Of a DNA stretch of 6,884 nucleotides, positions 1 to 6,145 are shown in pieces. Source of the DNA: Desulfobacteraceae bacterium. Its GTDB lineage: Bacteria > Desulfobacterota > Desulfobacteria > Desulfobacterales > Desulfobacteraceae. The translations under genes were made by a program, and so were the position numbers. Under the pieces are notes generated by a model, which was not told the DNA's origin, did no database searches, and saw nothing but the letters and a program-made list of their open reading frames with translations. The stretch spans positions 1 to 6,884 of the forward strand of contig PIVQ01000384.1 in assembly GCA_003354055.1 (NCBI GenBank), given 5' to 3'. Each line of letters opens with the position of its first letter. The stretch's first letter is position 1.

Positions 1-870
1 CATGGCCAATAACAGATTAAACGGACTGTCATAACCAAAGTTCCGGACCGGAATTGCCTGGTTCATGGTAAACGGTGTGCCCTCGATCCGGATTTTATTA
101 CCAGTATACTCAATGTTTCCTTCGTTCAAAACCGGGATGGAAAACCGTGTGGGGATCAATTCTTCCATGGCTGTCATTTCTTTAACCATCTCAGGCGGCT
201 GGATCGGATGGGATGACATTCCTTCAGGTCCGTTAAAATTGATGAAGACAGGGTGGGGTTCCGGAGTATGGCCGGCATGGATTGCATCAAATGATATGGT
301 ATCAAGATTTATGCAGGCCATCAGAAAACCTTTGAAGACACCTCTGTAAAAATAGGGTGTTTCTACAATAACCGAGAGCGTTTGATGTTTAAACGTCGTC
401 CGGAAACGGCCCTCCGGTTCCGTAAAACTGCCTGTAAAGTTGAAAGGGTGATCTCTACCTGAAAAAATCAGTTTTTCCCCGTTAATATTATATAGGGCAA
501 TGCACCTGAATACGTTTTTTCCATCCTGTTGCCGGTTCTGTATTAACATATCGAACCGGTTTTTGATTTGTACCAAAACGCCTTTTAATTCACTTTCACT
601 GGAGAGCCCGATGGCATTTTTCGCAAAGTAGGTTGTAAGTTCCCAGGCCTGGGACAAAGAGATCAAATCCTGTTTCCGTTCTGCAAAATAGTACTTGGCA
701 GAGGAGGCATGCTTTTCAAGGTCATAGTTCATGTGCATCAGGGATGCCTCCTGAAGTTTGGTCTGGGCTCTGTAATTGATCACCATCAAGCTTGTTAGAA
801 AGCCTATCAATATCGCTCCGCTGACGCATGGTATCCAGTTCTCGGCTGCAAATTTTCTTAAGCTTTCCAT
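1..870 (-). CDS. Membrane-anchored periplasmic sensor protein, N-terminal 290 residues (partial at window edge)
   Basis: The frame is open from the ATG at 868-870 to the window edge, giving 290 residues with no stop, so the C-terminal output part is not visible. Residues 1-12 are a short cytoplasmic N-terminus and residues 14-33 form one hydrophobic transmembrane segment. The rest is a large, probably periplasmic sensing region. The stretch around residues 60-130 (YYFAERKQDLISLSQ, then TTYFAKNAIGLSS, then ALYNINGEKL) resembles, from memory, the sensor region of Desulfobacteraceae membrane histidine kinases, a double-Cache-like fold. The start has an upstream AAAAGGG and lies 17 bp after the stop of the HD-GYP gene, so it is the fourth gene of the same operon. 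A kinase, possibly with PAS and receiver domains, is the likeliest output; a diguanylate cyclase or chemoreceptor cannot be excluded. The frame is long and continuous, so the gene is secure; its family assignment is tentative. Confidence 0.8.
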   Translation of the reverse strand, partial: MESLRKFAAENWIPCVSGAILIGFLTSLMVINYRAQTKLQEASLMHMNYDLEKHASSAKYYFAERKQDLISLSQAWELTTYFAKNAIGLSSESELKGVLVQIKNRFDMLIQNRQQDGKNVFRCIALYNINGEKLIFSGRDHPFNFTGSFTEPEGRFRTTFKHQTLSVIVETPYFYRGVFKGFLMACINLDTISFDAIHAGHTPEPHPVFINFNGPEGMSSHPIQPPEMVKEMTAMEELIPTRFSIPVLNEGNIEYTGNKIRIEGTPFTMNQAIPVRNFGYDSPFNLLLAM

Positions 871-887
871 GGGTGCTGCCCTTTTCT

Positions 888-2306
888 TTAGTTGTTGTCC
901 TCAGTTGCCGGTTCGGAGACTTCTTTACGCATCCTTCGCCATTCCAGTGCATTTTTAATGGTGGCATTCAACTCTTTATTTCTCCAGGGGACTGCCACAA
1001 GTTTGTGGATACCGCCCTGATTGATGATGGTCATGGCTTTCCCCGGGGATGTATGATTGCAGAGCATCATGCGGATCACCTTTGGATGTTTTCTTTGGAG
1101 GGTATTTAAAAATTGTATGCCGGTTATACCAGGTAATTGTTCATCGCAACAAATAATGTCTACCGAAGTTCTTTCAAGGAGGGTAAGGGCCTGCACCGGA
1201 TCTGATGCTGTCAGGATCTGATATGGAGAATGGCCAAGTGCCGAATTAAGGTCGGATAAAGTCTGATCAACCCCTGACAGGATTAGAATAACCGCCCGGT
1301 TGTCTTCCGGATGGCCCTCTTCTAGGGTTTGTTCCCGATCCAGAATTCGGACAAATACACCCACCAGGTCCGGATCAAACTGGGTGCCTCTGCCTTCCAA
1401 AAGAAGTTGCCTGGCCTGTTCTCTATCCATGCCCCTCCGGTAGGGACGATCTGACGTCATGGCATCAAAGGTATCTGCAATGGCGATGATTCTGGAACAA
1501 AGATGGATCTGTTCACCGGCCAATCCGTCAGGGTATCCCTGGCCGTCCCATCTTTCATGATGCTGACGGATGAAGATGCTGGCTGTTTTTAAGTGCCTGA
1601 CGGCATGGGTGAGTTCAAATCCCTGGATGGTGTGATGTTCCATGATTTTGCGCTGGGTGGTTGTCAGGCCGCCTCGGTTGAGCAAAATATCTTCTGCCAC
1701 GCCGATTTTACCACAATCATGGAGCAATGCTCCATAAATCAGGTGGGACCGTAAATCCGCCTGCAATCCAATAGCCTTGGCCATTTGGAGTGAATAGGAG
1801 CGAACCCTGGAACAATGACCCTTTGTATATTGGTCTTTAAGTTCAATAGCTTCGGCCAGGGCCATGACGGTTTCGAAATTTGACCGGTCCAGCTGCCTTC
1901 TTATTTTCTTTTGTTCTGCACCTGATTCCACTTGCAGGTCAAGGCCTTTTTTAATATCGGAGATCAATTCGGTTTCATCAAATGGTTTTGTGAAAAACCG
2001 GTAGATCTCTCCTTGGTTGATGGCTTTTTGAATCATATTTTTTTCGGAAAAGGCAGTCAGCAGAACCCGGAGGACGTCAGGATATTTTCTTTTGATATGG
2101 AGCATTAACTCAAGGCCTGTCATATCAGGCATTCGGTGATCTGATACTATCAAGGGGAAACGGCGTGTTTTGAGAATTTCAAGGGCCTGTGCGCCACTTG
2201 TGGCTGTGACGGATTCAAGACCGTTCAATTTAAGAAGGCGGGTCAGGCTTTCCAGAATCAGAGGGTCATCATCCACAAGCAGGATGGTATTTTTTTTTGA
2301 TTGCAT
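888..2306 (-). CDS. Receiver/HD-GYP response regulator with C-terminal degenerate receiver (predicted cyclic di-GMP phosphodiesterase)
   Basis: A 472-residue cytoplasmic response regulator. Residues 5-122 are a complete receiver: acidic D12-D14, phospho-acceptor D56 (SDHRMPD), T84 and K107 (TKPF). Residues 145-325 are an HD-GYP domain with HD at 196-197 (HDCGKIG), HHE at 249-251 and GYP at 257-259 (DGQGYPDGL), followed by the usual IADTFDAMTSDRPYR. The family hydrolyses cyclic di-GMP to pGpG or GMP at a metal centre, and the motifs suggest an active enzyme. Residues 337-455 form a second receiver-like domain. It keeps D388 (CDEQLPG), but the Thr is replaced by C416, the Lys by V439, and the acidic pair is reduced to one Asp (D347). 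The frame is open 36 codons further upstream, into the kinase gene. ATG 2304-2306 is preferred because AGAGG sits 6 nt before it and the receiver begins immediately after. It lies 40 bp after the kinase stop, so it is probably that kinase's partner. Confidence 0.9.
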   Translation of the reverse strand: MQSKKNTILLVDDDPLILESLTRLLKLNGLESVTATSGAQALEILKTRRFPLIVSDHRMPDMTGLELMLHIKRKYPDVLRVLLTAFSEKNMIQKAINQGEIYRFFTKPFDETELISDIKKGLDLQVESGAEQKKIRRQLDRSNFETVMALAEAIELKDQYTKGHCSRVRSYSLQMAKAIGLQADLRSHLIYGALLHDCGKIGVAEDILLNRGGLTTTQRKIMEHHTIQGFELTHAVRHLKTASIFIRQHHERWDGQGYPDGLAGEQIHLCSRIIAIADTFDAMTSDRPYRRGMDREQARQLLLEGRGTQFDPDLVGVFVRILDREQTLEEGHPEDNRAVILILSGVDQTLSDLNSALGHSPYQILTASDPVQALTLLERTSVDIICCDEQLPGITGIQFLNTLQRKHPKVIRMMLCNHTSPGKAMTIINQGGIHKLVAVPWRNKELNATIKNALEWRRMRKEVSEPATEDNN

Positions 2307-2346
2307 TTGTTTCCTCTTTAGGCCGGTGGTGTGCTTCACTTTGGTT

Positions 2347-3735
2347 TTAGTCGGTTCTGTGCACCGGCAGGAGGATGGTGAAGCAAGTGCCTTCTCCAAC
2401 AGTGCTGTCTGCATTAATTTGTCCCTTATGGGCCGTGATGATTTCGTAGGCGACGCTCAATCCCAGCCCGGTTCCCGTTCCAACAGGCTTGGTGGTGAAA
2501 AAGGGATCAAAGAGTCTGGACAGGTGCTCCTCCGGAATGCCCCGGCCTGTATCTGTAATTTTTATCTGGACGAACTGATCTGTTTTCCTACGGCCGTTGC
2601 TGACCACGGCAGTGGCGATACCAATGGTACCCTTGGCTTCAATGGCATGTCCTGCATTGATCAGCAGGTTAAGCAACACCTGGCTGATTTTCTGTGGAAA
2701 ACATTTTATTTGGGGCAATGTATCAAGGTCTTTCGTGATGGTTGCCGATTGTTTCAGCTCATTTTCGACAAGTTTCAATGTGGCGTTGATGGTTTCGTTG
2801 ATGTCAACAAGGGTATAGTCAGATTCATCCTTCCGGGAAAAAGTTTTCAGGTCCTGAACTATGTTTTTGATCCGTTCTATACCTCTGATGGTTTCATTGG
2901 CCAGGTTCTCCAGATCTTCCATTATAAATTCGGTTTTGTGTTTTTCTTTAAACCCGTCAATTTTTTCGACAATTGTTTCCATCTCATCTGGGCCTATCCC
3001 TGCCATGGTTTCATAAAGCTGATTTAGATGGAAAATTTTTTTCAGGTATTTTTTCAGGGCTGATAAATTTGCATTGATAAAGGTAATGGGATTGTTTATT
3101 TCATGGGCCACACCTGCGGCGAGCAAACCTATCGTCGCCATCTTTTCCGACTGAACGATCATTGCGGCCTGTTGTTTCACTTTTTCCTCAAGGTTTTCAT
3201 TGGCACGTTTGAGATCCTTTTTCAGTGTTTCTCTTTTTTTTTCAAGATTCCATTCGTTGGAGAGCGCCCTTGCAAATTGAAGAATCTCTTCATGGTTAAA
3301 GGGCTTTCGAAGATAAAATAGATCTTCCCGTTTGGTTACATTAATGATGTCTTCGGGGGTATACTCACTGTAAGCGGTTACAATGAGAATTTTGATGTCC
3401 GGGTCAAGCTGCCATATTCTTCTGGAGGTTTCGGCACCGTCAATTCCAGGCATTTTCATATCGATAAAGGCAACCGCAAAAGGCTTGCCGCAGTCCAGGG
3501 CCTTTTGAACCGCTTCCACTCCTTTAGACCCATTTTCCGCAAGGGTGACTTCATAGTCTTTACTCTGCTTTTTCTCTACACCTGCGGTATCATCCGGTTC
3601 AGAATCAAATAAGGCCATTCCCTTGAGCAGGGTACTGGTGCTGTGTGACGGCTGGGCAGGTGTAAATATATCCTGGTAAGTCTGCCGTATACCTTCGTCG
3701 TCATCGATTACCAGGATTCTTCTATTTTCGCTCAT
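2347..3735 (-). CDS. Soluble receiver-histidine kinase (REC-HisKA-HATPase)
   Basis: A 462-residue protein with no membrane segment. The N-terminal receiver (residues 5-158) has D11-D13, phospho-acceptor D92 (FIDMKMPG), T120 and K144 (RKPF). It carries about 35 extra hydrophilic residues between the first helix and second strand (roughly 25-60). A charged, probably coiled-coil linker (160-200) leads to the HisKA domain with phospho-acceptor H211 (VAHEINNP). The ATPase domain has N360 in the N-box, DTGRGIP at 395-401, an F-box (DPFFTTKP) and GTGTGLGLS at 419-427. All catalytic motifs are present, so it should autophosphorylate and respond to phosphate from another kinase. The frame is open to ATG 3820-3822 (29 extra residues), but that start has no ribosome site, whereas AAAGGA lies 6 nt before ATG 3733-3735 and the receiver starts right after it. 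Its neighbours suggest that it phosphorylates the HD-GYP regulator; this is inference. Confidence 0.9.
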   Translation of the reverse strand: MSENRRILVIDDDEGIRQTYQDIFTPAQPSHSTSTLLKGMALFDSEPDDTAGVEKKQSKDYEVTLAENGSKGVEAVQKALDCGKPFAVAFIDMKMPGIDGAETSRRIWQLDPDIKILIVTAYSEYTPEDIINVTKREDLFYLRKPFNHEEILQFARALSNEWNLEKKRETLKKDLKRANENLEEKVKQQAAMIVQSEKMATIGLLAAGVAHEINNPITFINANLSALKKYLKKIFHLNQLYETMAGIGPDEMETIVEKIDGFKEKHKTEFIMEDLENLANETIRGIERIKNIVQDLKTFSRKDESDYTLVDINETINATLKLVENELKQSATITKDLDTLPQIKCFPQKISQVLLNLLINAGHAIEAKGTIGIATAVVSNGRRKTDQFVQIKITDTGRGIPEEHLSRLFDPFFTTKPVGTGTGLGLSVAYEIITAHKGQINADSTVGEGTCFTILLPVHRTD

Positions 3736-3741
3736 CCATTT

Positions 3742-3747
3742 TCCTTT
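3742..3747 (-). promoter_or_regulatory. Ribosome binding site deciding the kinase start
   Basis: AAAGGA on the minus strand lies 6 nt before ATG 3733-3735. The alternative ATG at 3820-3822 is preceded only by AT-rich sequence (GAATTAATTAATGA) without any purine-rich match. This favours the shorter protein and leaves 94 bp of non-coding sequence between the Cache gene and the kinase. The 29-residue extension reads like plausible lysine-rich protein, so the longer form is not excluded. Confidence 0.6.
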
Positions 3748-3829
3748 CGATGCCACCTCTAAGGTCTGTTTTATCGCTTCTTTTTTGTTTTCGGAAAATA
3801 GTTTTTTTGCAAAATAGCTCATTCATTAA

Positions 3830-4303
3830 TTAATTCACTGCAGATACACAGAAGCCGGATCCCAGCCAGCAGGTATCGTCCAGTTTTATTACATACCCTA
3901 ATTTTTTTTCAATAGTTTTCTTTTTTGCGCTCGGCCAATAATACTCAGCCCAGCCGTCACCGTTCTGGGCTGCCTTGATCAATTCCTGGATCAGTTGCTT
4001 GCCGTTTTTATTCGAGAGGTTGAATAAATTCTCCCCGACTAAACTAGGAGAGTCTCCATGGGCCAAAACGATACCGTTGAAATCAAAGGCGAAAAAATAA
4101 AGGTCACCCTGTAGAAAAGGGCCAGCCGGGTTCATCGCTTCTCTGAGCAGGGCTTCTTTTCCGTGTTTACGTGCGTAGGTAAGGCCTTCTCTTACAAATT
4201 CAACCACATCTCTTTCAGTGGGTTGATCCTGAGCAACGACCGGCCCTGCAATTCCCAGTACCAATAAAAAACCAATGAAAATTATAATACCGTATTTTAA
4301 CAT
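3830..4303 (-). CDS. Secreted stand-alone single-Cache domain protein
   Basis: A 157-residue protein. Residues 1-24 form a signal peptide: a short basic start, a hydrophobic run from I6 to A19, and a likely cleavage after VVA at 22-24. The mature part, about 133 residues, is a single Cache domain of the sCache_2 type. Typical elements are FFAFDFNGIVLAHGD (about 70-83), the VGENLFNLSNKNG loop, GWAEYYWP near 117-124, and a final GYVIKLDDTCWLGSGF strand pair. Cache domains bind small ligands such as carboxylates or amino acids outside the cytoplasm; this ligand cannot be read from the sequence. Two cysteines (145 and 152) lie close to the C-terminus. There is no membrane anchor other than the signal peptide and no output domain, so it probably acts as a soluble periplasmic binding partner, perhaps of the membrane sensor encoded at the end of the same operon. 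The start is supported by AAAGGAG 8 nt upstream. It is the first gene of the signalling operon. Confidence 0.85.
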   Translation of the reverse strand: MLKYGIIIFIGFLLVLGIAGPVVAQDQPTERDVVEFVREGLTYARKHGKEALLREAMNPAGPFLQGDLYFFAFDFNGIVLAHGDSPSLVGENLFNLSNKNGKQLIQELIKAAQNGDGWAEYYWPSAKKKTIEKKLGYVIKLDDTCWLGSGFCVSAVN

Positions 4304-4352
4304 GATCGATGCTCCTTTGCAGTTCTCGCAATTGTTTGAGGTATCCTTAATT

Positions 4353-4377
4353 CTCGTTAACGTAATATCCTAACGAG
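4353..4377. repeat. Inverted repeat upstream of the Cache gene (possible operator)
   Basis: CTCGTTA (4353-4359) and TAACGAG (4371-4377) form perfect 7-bp inverted arms around an 11-bp centre, about 50-75 bp upstream of the Cache start codon. The position suits an operator or a stem in the leader RNA of the signalling operon. No convincing -35/-10 pair could be assigned next to it, so the role is open. Confidence 0.35.
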
Positions 4378-4615
4378 GGTTTTGCAGGAGTCCCATCAAG
4401 GCGTTCAATCGCTTTTTATTATTCAGTATCAATGATGCCGTTTGATTCTCAGCAAAGTTAAAATGCAAAGGCCATACCAGATATTCTGGTTGCATAAAAA
4501 AGAGGCACCCGGAAGATAAAATCAACCTAATCAGGCCGCAGATAAACTTAGGATTTTGAGGATCAATATTTGCGCAAATCTGCGTACCATATAAAGATGT
4601 ATTAATTTTCCGCAT
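4370..4615 (-). CDS. Doubtful small hypothetical ORF (81 codons) upstream of the Cache gene
   Basis: The frame runs from ATG 4613-4615 to TAG 4370-4372 and is preceded by a weak AGGT 6-7 nt before the start. The product has no recognised domain. It contains a cysteine-containing hydrophobic middle (FICGLIRLILSSG) and an aromatic stretch (YLVWPLHFNF). It would end in TAG, unlike every secure gene here, and the CTCGTTA inverted repeat overlaps its last codons. It may be a real small gene, the translation of a repeated intergenic element, or chance. If it is not a gene, the stretch from 4304 to 4907 is entirely non-coding and would contain the leader of the signalling operon. Confidence 0.2.
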   Translation of the reverse strand: MRKINTSLYGTQICANIDPQNPKFICGLIRLILSSGCLFFMQPEYLVWPLHFNFAENQTASLILNNKKRLNALMGLLQNPR

Positions 4616-4907
4616 ACTTTACCTGTTTTTTCAAAAAATAGTAAAAGACCGTCAACTCAATATAATTTTATGAGACGTTGTTGAATTTTTAGTCAATGCG
4701 CGGCAACATAATTGGCTATTTTAAAATTTGTTAAAATTCATGGGCAACTAATTTGGGTGTTGGGTAGCTGCAAATTAAAGCCAGGCGTAAGGCGTGGCGT
4801 CAAAAGTAAATCTTCCGGTACAAAATTAACCATCCCAAGTGAATGGGCGTGGACGGGAATGCCACGCCAACTACCTGGGTGGTTTAAATTTGAGACCTGG
4901 CCTAAAA
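4616..4907. other. Non-coding region behind the downstream hemerythrin gene
   Basis: No open frame here looks like a gene on either strand. The left part (4616-4765) is AT-rich with no recognisable structure. The right part (4766-4907) holds the 3' flank of the hemerythrin duplication, interrupted by the fold-back segment described separately. No classical terminator (GC-rich stem followed by a T run on the minus strand) was found, so the end of the hemerythrin transcript is not resolved. Confidence 0.5.
4780..4901. repeat. Fold-back (MITE-like) insertion in the 3' flank of the downstream hemerythrin gene
   Basis: The segment is bounded by GCCAGG (4780-4785) and its inverse CCTGGC (4896-4901). 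Inside lie GGCGTGGC (4791-4798) and its exact inverse GCCACGCC (4861-4868). A second copy, GGCGTGG (4846-4852), can pair with the same right arm as a tight hairpin with a 9-nt loop. The flanks GCAAATTAAA (4770-4779) and AAATCATTGAGCA (from 4905) both recur behind the other hemerythrin gene (5680-5689 and from 5703), where only about a dozen bases separate them. About 110 bp therefore seem to have been gained here or lost there. No clear target-site duplication was seen, and the terminal arms are only 6 bp, so a non-mobile structured segment is possible. Confidence 0.4.
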
Positions 4908-5300
4908 TCATTGAGCAAACTTTTGATCAGTATCCATTATATGAGTTACCAGCCAGTTTTTGATAAAAGTTGTGATTTCAATGGACAATACCACGTCTCC
5001 GGACTCATAACGATTTTTAATACCACGTATTTTTTCAACAAATTCAGCATGCTCTTTTTTATGAGAATCAATATCGGGATAATTGGTATCCATCATATAT
5101 TTTTCCTCTGTATCAAAATGATAAATGGTATATTCAGTTAACCCATTGAGCAGATCTTCTAAAATATTATTTTCAGCTTTTTCAGATTTTTTGCTAATTT
5201 GGGAGTAAAACTCATTAACCATACTAATTAATTTTTTATGCTGATCATCAATGTTTTTTATATTAACAGAGAATTTGTCAGCCCAGCGTAATAGTGCCAT
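4908..5300 (-). CDS. Bacteriohemerythrin, downstream copy
   Basis: A 130-residue cytoplasmic single-domain hemerythrin of usual bacterial length. It forms a four-helix bundle that binds O2 reversibly at a di-iron site and may serve in O2 sensing, storage, delivery or detoxification in an anaerobe. All seven ligands are visible: H21 (DDQHKKL), H61 and E65 (YHFDTEE), H80 and H84 (HKKEH), H120 and D125 (HIMDTD). The frame is open 18 codons further upstream to ATG 5352-5354. However, AAGGA lies 5 nt before ATG 5298-5300, family members start with this Leu/Trp pattern (MALLRW), and the extension coincides with a -24/-12 promoter, so the short form is chosen. It stops with TGA. It is about two thirds identical to the product of 5706-6089, mostly differing in the loop at residues 33-49, where this copy has three extra residues. 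Separate promoters suggest the two copies are expressed independently. Confidence 0.92.
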   Translation of the reverse strand: MALLRWADKFSVNIKNIDDQHKKLISMVNEFYSQISKKSEKAENNILEDLLNGLTEYTIYHFDTEEKYMMDTNYPDIDSHKKEHAEFVEKIRGIKNRYESGDVVLSIEITTFIKNWLVTHIMDTDQKFAQ

Positions 5301-5337
5301 ACTTTTCCTTTTATAATTATTGATTGTTTTTTTAGAA

Positions 5338-5353
5338 AGCACGTTTGATGCCA
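5338..5353 (-). promoter_or_regulatory. Candidate sigma-54 (-24/-12) promoter of the downstream hemerythrin gene
   Basis: The minus strand reads TGGCATCAAACGTGCT. The GG and GC doublets are exactly 10 nt apart, as RpoN promoters require, and TGGCA and TGCT fit the consensus; the base before TGC is G instead of T. The predicted transcript would begin near 5327, leaving a leader of about 27 nt with the ribosome site. The same position in the paralogous gene holds a perfect consensus, which strengthens this weaker match. Confidence 0.6.
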
Positions 5354-5363
5354 TTATGATGGC
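5350..5363. repeat. Palindrome GCCAT-N4-ATGGC overlapping the -24 element
   Basis: Perfect 5-bp inverted arms around TATG. The left arm contains the complement of the promoter's TGGC. An equivalent GCCAT-GACG-ATGGT is found at 6142-6155 in the other hemerythrin promoter, with a different centre but the arms conserved apart from the last base. It could be an operator overlapping the promoter or simply a by-product of duplication. Confidence 0.35.
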
Positions 5364-5370
5364 GGGGGCG

Positions 5371-5705
5371 GTAACATACTGAAAGCATGCCGTTTTTATT
5401 GCGGGGGCTTAAAAAAACTTGCCTGTAAAGGGGTATAACTTTTTGGGTCTTTGAAAAAAAGAATTTCACTTAACTATTTGTTATCACTTCAAAAGCCATC
5501 GCTTTTTTGTGTGTTATAACTTTCTTAAGGTTATGGGGGATGTTTTTCGTTTCAAAAATATTTGGGTGCGCTAAGTGCTCCCTTAACTGTTCTCGCAGCT
5601 CTCGCTTTCCCGATAGAATCTCATATTGAGAATTGTTGTATATGGAATACCGGTGAAAATGGTGTGCAGTCTTGCTGAATGCAAATTAAATCCACCTTGC
5701 ACAAA
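5371..5705. other. Intergenic region between the two hemerythrin genes
   Basis: This 335-bp stretch has no credible gene. It holds the 3' flank of the upstream hemerythrin gene and the upstream region of the other. Visible elements are a repeated TATAACTTT (5434-5442 and 5515-5523, 81 bp apart), an imperfect ATAAC/GTTAT inverted repeat (5516-5534), AAAAGC-CATC-GCTTTT (5491-5504, too AT-rich for a convincing terminator), and TCTCA-TAT-TGAGA (5619-5631). No copy of the ATCA-N3-TGAT sites present upstream of the other gene was found. No GC-rich stem with a T run follows 5706. Confidence 0.5.
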
Positions 5706-6089
5706 TCATTGAGCATACTTTTGATCAGTACCCATTATATGATCGACCAGCCAGTTTTTGACAAAATTTGTAATTTCAAGGGACATTACCATTTTACCGG
5801 ATTCATAACGATTTTTAACATCAAGTATTTTTTCAACAAATTCAGCGTGCTCTTTTTTATGAGAATCAATATCGGAGTAATTGATATCCATCATATATTT
5901 TTCCTCGGTTTCAAAATGATAAACAGTATAGTCAGCTAATCCATTGAGCAGTTTTTGTAGCTTATCGGTATGCGCATTGTTATTAACATGGGAATAAAAA
6001 TCATTAACCATATTAACTAATTTTTTATGCTGCTCATCAATTTTTTTTACATGAACAAAGAATTTATCATCCCAGTGTAATAGTGTCAT
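5706..6089 (-). CDS. Bacteriohemerythrin, upstream copy
   Basis: A 127-residue single-domain hemerythrin with the same predicted role in O2 binding, probably in the cytoplasm. The di-iron ligands are H21 (DEQHKKL), H58 and E62 (YHFETEE), H77 and H81 (HKKEH), H117 and D122 (HIMGTD). A perfect AAGGAGG (6095-6101) lies 5 nt before ATG 6087-6089. The frame is open 19 codons further to ATG 6144-6146, but that stretch contains a perfect sigma-54 promoter and no ribosome site, so it is leader DNA. It stops with TGA. It is 86 of 127 aligned residues identical (hand count) to the copy at 4908-5300. The helix from YHFETEE through KKEHAEFVEKI is almost unchanged, while the loop near residues 33-46 has diverged. 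The stronger promoter match, ribosome site and upstream sites suggest that this is the more highly expressed or more tightly induced copy (inference). Confidence 0.93.
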   Translation of the reverse strand: MTLLHWDDKFFVHVKKIDEQHKKLVNMVNDFYSHVNNNAHTDKLQKLLNGLADYTVYHFETEEKYMMDINYSDIDSHKKEHAEFVEKILDVKNRYESGKMVMSLEITNFVKNWLVDHIMGTDQKYAQ

Positions 6090-6094
6090 ACTAT

Positions 6095-6101
6095 CCTCCT
6101 T
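6095..6101 (-). promoter_or_regulatory. Ribosome binding site deciding the upstream hemerythrin start
   Basis: AAGGAGG on the minus strand is a full anti-16S match, 5 nt before ATG 6087-6089. No such site precedes the earlier in-frame ATG at 6144-6146. An 8-bp palindrome, ATCATGAT (6102-6109), adjoins the site in the predicted leader. Confidence 0.8.
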
Positions 6102-6129
6102 ATCATGATTATGTATTACCTTTTTTAAG

Positions 6130-6145
6130 AGCAATTTGGGTGCCA
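6130..6145 (-). promoter_or_regulatory. Sigma-54 (-24/-12) promoter of the upstream hemerythrin gene
   Basis: The minus strand reads TGGCACCCAAATTGCT, a full match to the RpoN core TGGCAC-N5-TTGC followed by the preferred T. The predicted start of transcription is near 6119, giving a leader of about 30 nt that contains the AAGGAGG site. RpoN promoters need an ATP-dependent enhancer-binding protein, so expression should depend on a dedicated signal. No such activator gene is in this window. Confidence 0.85.

Noticed and set aside
65..349. Plus-strand open frame opposite the membrane sensor
   Set aside because: The minus strand is open throughout 1-870 and gives a coherent membrane sensor; the plus-strand product is not recognisable.
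2170..3027. Long plus-strand open frame (285 codons)
   Set aside because: It lies opposite the kinase and HD-GYP genes, whose motifs are unambiguous on the minus strand. Its translation shows no domain and has the biased composition of an antisense shadow.
2347..3822. Kinase start at ATG 3820-3822
   Set aside because: No ribosome site precedes it, whereas a good one precedes ATG 3733-3735 directly before the receiver. Kept only as an alternative.
4712..4963. Plus-strand open frame across the fold-back segment
   Set aside because: It runs into the antisense of the hemerythrin 3' end, has no recognisable product, and is explained by the repeat structure.
5482..5490. TATCACTTC as a relic of the ATCA-N3-TGAT enhancer site upstream of the downstream hemerythrin gene
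   Set aside because: Only one half-site matches and there is no partner at the expected 30-bp distance.
5491..5504. AAAAGC-CATC-GCTTTT hairpin as a terminator
   Set aside because: The stem has only two GC pairs and does not follow a gene on the plus strand. On the minus strand it lies about 200 bp beyond the upstream hemerythrin gene.
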